This document shows positions 7,644-11,790 of a DNA stretch of 11,790 nt, piece after piece. The translations under genes and the position numbers were made by a program. The stretch is taken from NCBI RefSeq assembly GCF_000701405.1, contig NZ_JNIV01000121.1, forward strand, positions 1 through 11,790, in the 5' to 3' direction. The DNA is from Deinococcus marmoris DSM 12784 (lineage in GTDB: Bacteria > Deinococcota > Deinococci > Deinococcales > Deinococcaceae). Each line of letters opens with the position of its first letter. The first letter of the stretch is position 1. A model generated the notes under the pieces. That model worked only from the letters and a program-made list of their open reading frames with translations. It searched no databases and was not told the origin of the DNA.

Positions 7644-7858
7644 TCAGGCGACTCCAGCTCTGTGGTGCGCCAGGGGCGGCGTTTCGTTCCCTCGTCCCAT
7701 GCCGCCTGTTCATCCGGCGTCCAGCCTTCCTGAAAAGCAGCCAGGGCCGCGAGATGACGCTCAATGCGGGCCTTTTGCTCAATCAGTTGGGCCACTTCCT
7801 CGAAAGAGGCATCGCTCAGCGCATCAATTTTCATCTTGATTTCTTCCCGACTTGTCAT
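7640..7858 (-). CDS. Putative VapB-like antitoxin of the PIN toxin
   Basis: This 72-residue charged protein has a helical N-terminal half (SREEIKMKIDALSDASFEEV, residues 3-22). A C-terminal tail, TPDEQAAWDEGTKRRPWR (47-64), resembles the extended toxin-wrapping segment of VapB antitoxins. The DNA-binding class cannot be assigned: no AbrB or clear ribbon-helix-helix signature is obvious. The role rests mainly on size and on the ATGA overlap with the PIN gene. The start has a strong AAGGAGG (7863-7869) four bases upstream. A pair of this kind normally represses its own promoter, but no clear -35/-10 or operator palindrome is seen within 120 bases. Confidence 0.75.
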   Translation of the reverse strand: MTSREEIKMKIDALSDASFEEVAQLIEQKARIERHLAALAAFQEGWTPDEQAAWDEGTKRRPWRTTELESPE

Positions 7859-7974
7859 CCTGCCTCCTTCCGATCCTGCCCGCCTTCGTTGCTGACCCCA
7901 TGCCTGTGCTTTGGCTGGGCAAACCCCTCAGTCCACTGCGCGATCAGCTTTCCTCAAAAGGGAGCTAAGAAGCG

Positions 7975-8077
7975 CAGAAGATCGTGCCTCCCTTCTAAGG
8001 AGAGGTGGCGCGGAGCGCCGGAGGGGATTCCCCAGCCCAGGCTTCCAGCCGTTGCAAACAGAGGGGAAAGTAACGGC
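7975..8077. repeat. Hairpin-rich intergenic element, possibly a dispersed repeat
   Basis: Five inverted repeats follow each other: CCTCCCTT/AAGGAGAGG (7987-8005, one bulge), GGCGC/GCGCC (8007-8019), GGGG/CCCC (8023-8033), AGCC/GGCT (8034-8043) and GCCGTT/AACGGC (8048-8077). Such runs are typical of dispersed non-coding repeats in GC-rich genomes. It lies between the unknown membrane gene and the toxin-antitoxin pair. It could end or slow transcription from sufB, or mark an insertion junction. No other copy occurs in this window. Confidence 0.4.
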
Positions 8078-8079
8078 GA

Positions 8080-8607
8080 TCATCGGGAACAGAATCCAGT
8101 TGGATCAGCATTGACTGTCATTGCGTAACCCCCGAAACCAGTGCGCGTATTAACTGCTACGGCCAGGACACAAGCCTCTTTTCCCTGACTAAGTGCCTTG
8201 AACTGCGCTTCGTAAGGGAAGACCCGACAGGTGGCGACACGCCCTTGAATAGTCCGATGATCTCCGCCAATAGCAAAGGCTTCAGCACATGCTCTGGCCT
8301 CCTGCTCAGCACGAGCATGCTCTTTTACTCTGGTAGCGACTTCATTATTCGGATAGAGCCCCTCAGTCTTTTCCCAGATGTAAACCTTGTGGGTCAGACG
8401 AAACACGGTGCGCTTGACAATACTTCCGTCAAATTGCACAAGCCACAAGATCCATCCGAAGAACGCCCCTGCCGCCAGGATTTTCAAAACCCTGTAAAAG
8501 GGATCTTCTTTCAGATCGTCTCTATACAGCGTCATTCTGAAAACCCCACGCATATTCTGCTGGCCCTCATTGAAGGTCATTCCTAAAACGATCAATGAGA
8601 GCCACAT
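8080..8607 (-). CDS. Unknown one-pass membrane protein
   Basis: I do not recognise this 175-residue protein. One clear hydrophobic helix lies at about 37-58 (VLKILAAGAFFGWILWLVQF here) after a charged stretch (YRDDLKEDPFYR, 28-39). A soluble C-terminal part of about 115 residues carries four cysteines (107, 127, 146, 173), which could form disulphides if it faces outside. The first ten residues (MWLSLIVLGM) are also hydrophobic. The ATG at 8607 is six bases after the sufB stop with AAGGA overlapping that stop, so it is read as the next gene of the operon. Starts at Met19 or Met25 are possible. Its base composition is visibly poorer in GC than its neighbours', suggesting recent acquisition. 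Confidence 0.65.
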   Translation of the reverse strand: MWLSLIVLGMTFNEGQQNMRGVFRMTLYRDDLKEDPFYRVLKILAAGAFFGWILWLVQFDGSIVKRTVFRLTHKVYIWEKTEGLYPNNEVATRVKEHARAEQEARACAEAFAIGGDHRTIQGRVATCRVFPYEAQFKALSQGKEACVLAVAVNTRTGFGGYAMTVNADPTGFCSR

Positions 8608-8613
8608 CTGTCC

Positions 8614-10020
<1,407 letters not shown>

Positions 10021-10023
10021 TTG

Positions 10024-10047
10024 GACTCCTTGAGGAGGTCTAAAAAA
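10024..10047 (-). promoter_or_regulatory. sufC-sufB intercistronic element: T-run and RBS-sequestering hairpin
   Basis: On the - strand a short CTGA/TCAG stem (10060-10049) is followed by a run of six T (10047-10042), a weak terminator-like motif. Immediately after, GACCTCC pairs around a TCAA loop with GGAGTC (10040-10024). This places the sufB Shine-Dalgarno AAGGAG in the loop and 3' stem. Together they could lower sufB output relative to sufC. The structure was drawn by eye. Confidence 0.4.
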
Positions 10048-10082
10048 TCTGATGGATCAGGGGTTGGTTCTCCTGGAACCGC

Positions 10083-10853
<771 letters not shown>

Positions 10854-10923
10854 ACTGGCTCCTTGTCAACACTCTCTTGTGGCCGGCGGGGCCGATACGC
10901 AGCACATCTGGCAGCCCGCTTCT

Positions 10924-10938
10924 TGAGAATGATTCCTA
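10924..10938 (-). promoter_or_regulatory. Candidate Fur/Mur-family operator at the suf start site
   Basis: TGAGAATGATTCCTA on the + strand contains the exact 9-base palindrome GAAT-G-ATTC. It resembles the 7-1-7 Fur box (TGATAAT-N-ATTATCA) in 10 of 14 arm positions. It begins about five bases downstream of the predicted transcription start, a location suited to repression. SUF genes are iron-regulated in many bacteria; which Deinococcus regulator would bind is not visible here. Confidence 0.4.
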
Positions 10939-10949
10939 CTTACCCTCCC

Positions 10950-10978
10950 ATTTTAGCCGTTTGCGCGATTAAAGTCGA
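10950..10978 (-). promoter_or_regulatory. suf operon promoter
   Basis: On the - strand TCGACT (10978-10973) lies 17 bases before TAAAAT (10955-10950), a good housekeeping-sigma pair (4/6 and 5/6). Transcription would start near 10943, about 90 bases before sufC. The -35 may lie at or next to the end of the IS630 element. Confidence 0.6.
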
Positions 10979-11047
10979 GTGCATTGGTGTGGATTGGGGG
11001 ACGGTGAGGGGCGGCGTCCGTCTGAGCGAGACTGATACGGATTCCGA

Positions 11048-11611
11048 TTAATTGCCGCACAGAGGCCACCAGTGGAATAGGGTGTGCTGGGTAAGGAGAT
11101 CGGGTTGTGTCTCCAACCAGGCACACTGCTCACCCAGCACGGTCTGGAACTCGTCCAGGGTGTCAAAACAGCGATTGGCGACGGTAGCATCCGTCAGCTT
11201 CCAGAGGCGCTCAGCGGGTTGCAATTCAGGGGCGTAGGGGGGCAGGCGGACAGTGGTGATGCCTGGGGGATGTCCCTGCGATGCAGGGACATGAAACCCG
11301 CCATTGTCTTCTACCACCAGCACGTGATGCTCATCGCCCGCACCCACACTGACGGCAAAGGCGGCCATCACGAGCTGATACGCCTGTTTGTCCAGGGTCG
11401 GGACGATCCAGAAGCGGCTTTCACCCGTCTCTGGATTGACGAACGCGTAGATGTAGAGCCACTCGTAGCGGGGGTGGACGGGGCAGACCAGGGGCTGCCC
11501 CGTCGGTGCCCAGACGGAGCGGAGAATCGGTTTCAACCCCAGACGATGTTCGTCCATCGCCCAGACAGATACTCGAGGATGGAGCAGCTCCGCCCCGCGG
11601 AGCTGCTCCAC
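11048..11611 (-). CDS. IS630-family transposase, catalytic second frame (orfB)
   Basis: This frame of 187 codons holds a complete DDE catalytic domain: Asp20 (VWAMDEHRLGLKP), Asp102 (LVVEDNGGFH) and Glu134 (LPPYAPELQPAERLWK). The family end TLFHWWPLCGN is intact. The GTG at 11611 shares one base with the TAG of the upstream frame, and it has no Shine-Dalgarno sequence of its own. The product is therefore probably made as a fusion with the HTH frame by -1 frameshifting. The element transposes by cut and paste into TA dinucleotides, as known for the family. Its end must lie between the stop codon and about 10972. It is oriented toward sufC. Confidence 0.9.
   Translation of the reverse strand: MEQLRGAELLHPRVSVWAMDEHRLGLKPILRSVWAPTGQPLVCPVHPRYEWLYIYAFVNPETGESRFWIVPTLDKQAYQLVMAAFAVSVGAGDEHHVLVVEDNGGFHVPASQGHPPGITTVRLPPYAPELQPAERLWKLTDATVANRCFDTLDEFQTVLGEQCAWLETQPDLLTQHTLFHWWPLCGN
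11580..11610 (-). promoter_or_regulatory. Perfect 13-bp stem-loop with upstream A_AAG slip site (frameshift signal)
   Basis: TGGAGCAGCTCCG pairs with its exact complement around a five-base loop. In the transposase mRNA this stem begins six bases after AAG (11619-11617), which is preceded by A as A_AAG. A -1 slip on AAG joins the HTH frame to the catalytic frame as AFKTK-VLVEQLRG. The distance fits a stimulatory stem. There is no T-run, so it is not a terminator. Confidence 0.6.
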
Positions 11612-11790
11612 TAAGACTTTGTTTTGAACGCTTCCTTGGCGGCATCGTCGCCGCCAACGTGCTGTGGGCGGGGCTGTTGTGGGGAGAAGCCGGCGGCCCG
11701 CATGAATTCATAGGTGCGGCTCAGATACACGTCCTTGCCAAACTGTTCTTTGATCCAGCGTTGAAGCTGCGCGCCGTCCCAGACCTGGCC
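11611..11790 (-). CDS. IS630-family transposase, N-terminal HTH frame (orfA), 5' end outside window
   Basis: The last 59 codons of the upstream frame read as the winged-helix part of IS630 transposases. They contain WDGAQLQRWIKEQFGKDVYL (visible residues 4-23), then the recognition region LSRTYEFMRAAGFSPQQPRP and an acidic-basic link ending AFKTKS before TAG 11613-11611. This part binds the IS ends. The family is often a single ORF, so the split could also be a disabling frameshift. The stem-loop just downstream favours programmed frameshifting. The start and the left IS end are not in the window. Confidence 0.82.
   Translation of the reverse strand, partial: GQVWDGAQLQRWIKEQFGKDVYLSRTYEFMRAAGFSPQQPRPQHVGGDDAAKEAFKTKS

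Overview
The window looks like chromosomal DNA of a Deinococcus or close relative. The DNA is GC-rich. The SUF iron-sulphur genes run in the order sufC-sufB-...-sufD. Several start codons sit 5-7 bases after a TANNNT -10 box, the leaderless arrangement known to be common in Deinococcus. This assignment is inferred from the sequence; no database search was possible.

Layout. Bases 1-270 are the 3' end of an IS30-family transposase, followed by about 640 bases without a convincing gene (271-913). Next, on the + strand, come a secreted LysM/phosphodiester-glycosidase protein (914-2239), rbfA (2431-2718) and a hot-dog thioesterase whose GTG start overlaps the rbfA stop (2715-3110). On the - strand follow a PIG-L/BshB-like deacetylase (3130-3885) and a DUF4870 membrane protein (3931-4407). 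The latter diverges from a leaderless RNase HI gene (4447-5001), whose 3' end overlaps a convergent GNAT acetyltransferase (4988-5395).

From 5425 to 10978 everything on the - strand forms one SUF locus, transcribed right to left. A promoter at 10950-10978 with a Fur-like palindrome just downstream leads into sufC and then sufB. The run is then interrupted before sufD by four non-SUF genes: an AT-richer one-pass membrane protein of unknown function, a vapB-like antitoxin, a VapC PIN toxin and a VOC-fold protein. sufD closes the locus in front of a strong intrinsic terminator. SufB, SufC and SufD form the cytoplasmic SufBC2D scaffold that assembles Fe-S clusters; no sufS, sufU or sufE is present here. 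The toxin-antitoxin pair sits inside the operon, and VOC translation appears coupled to the toxin stop codon.

The right end (11048-11790) is an IS630-family element split into two frames. A possible A_AAG slip site lies six bases before a perfect 13-bp stem-loop, which suggests programmed -1 frameshifting. The IS points toward sufC, and its unseen end lies within about 80 bases of the suf promoter. The most interesting points are the interrupted suf operon, its control elements and the IS630 frameshift cassette.
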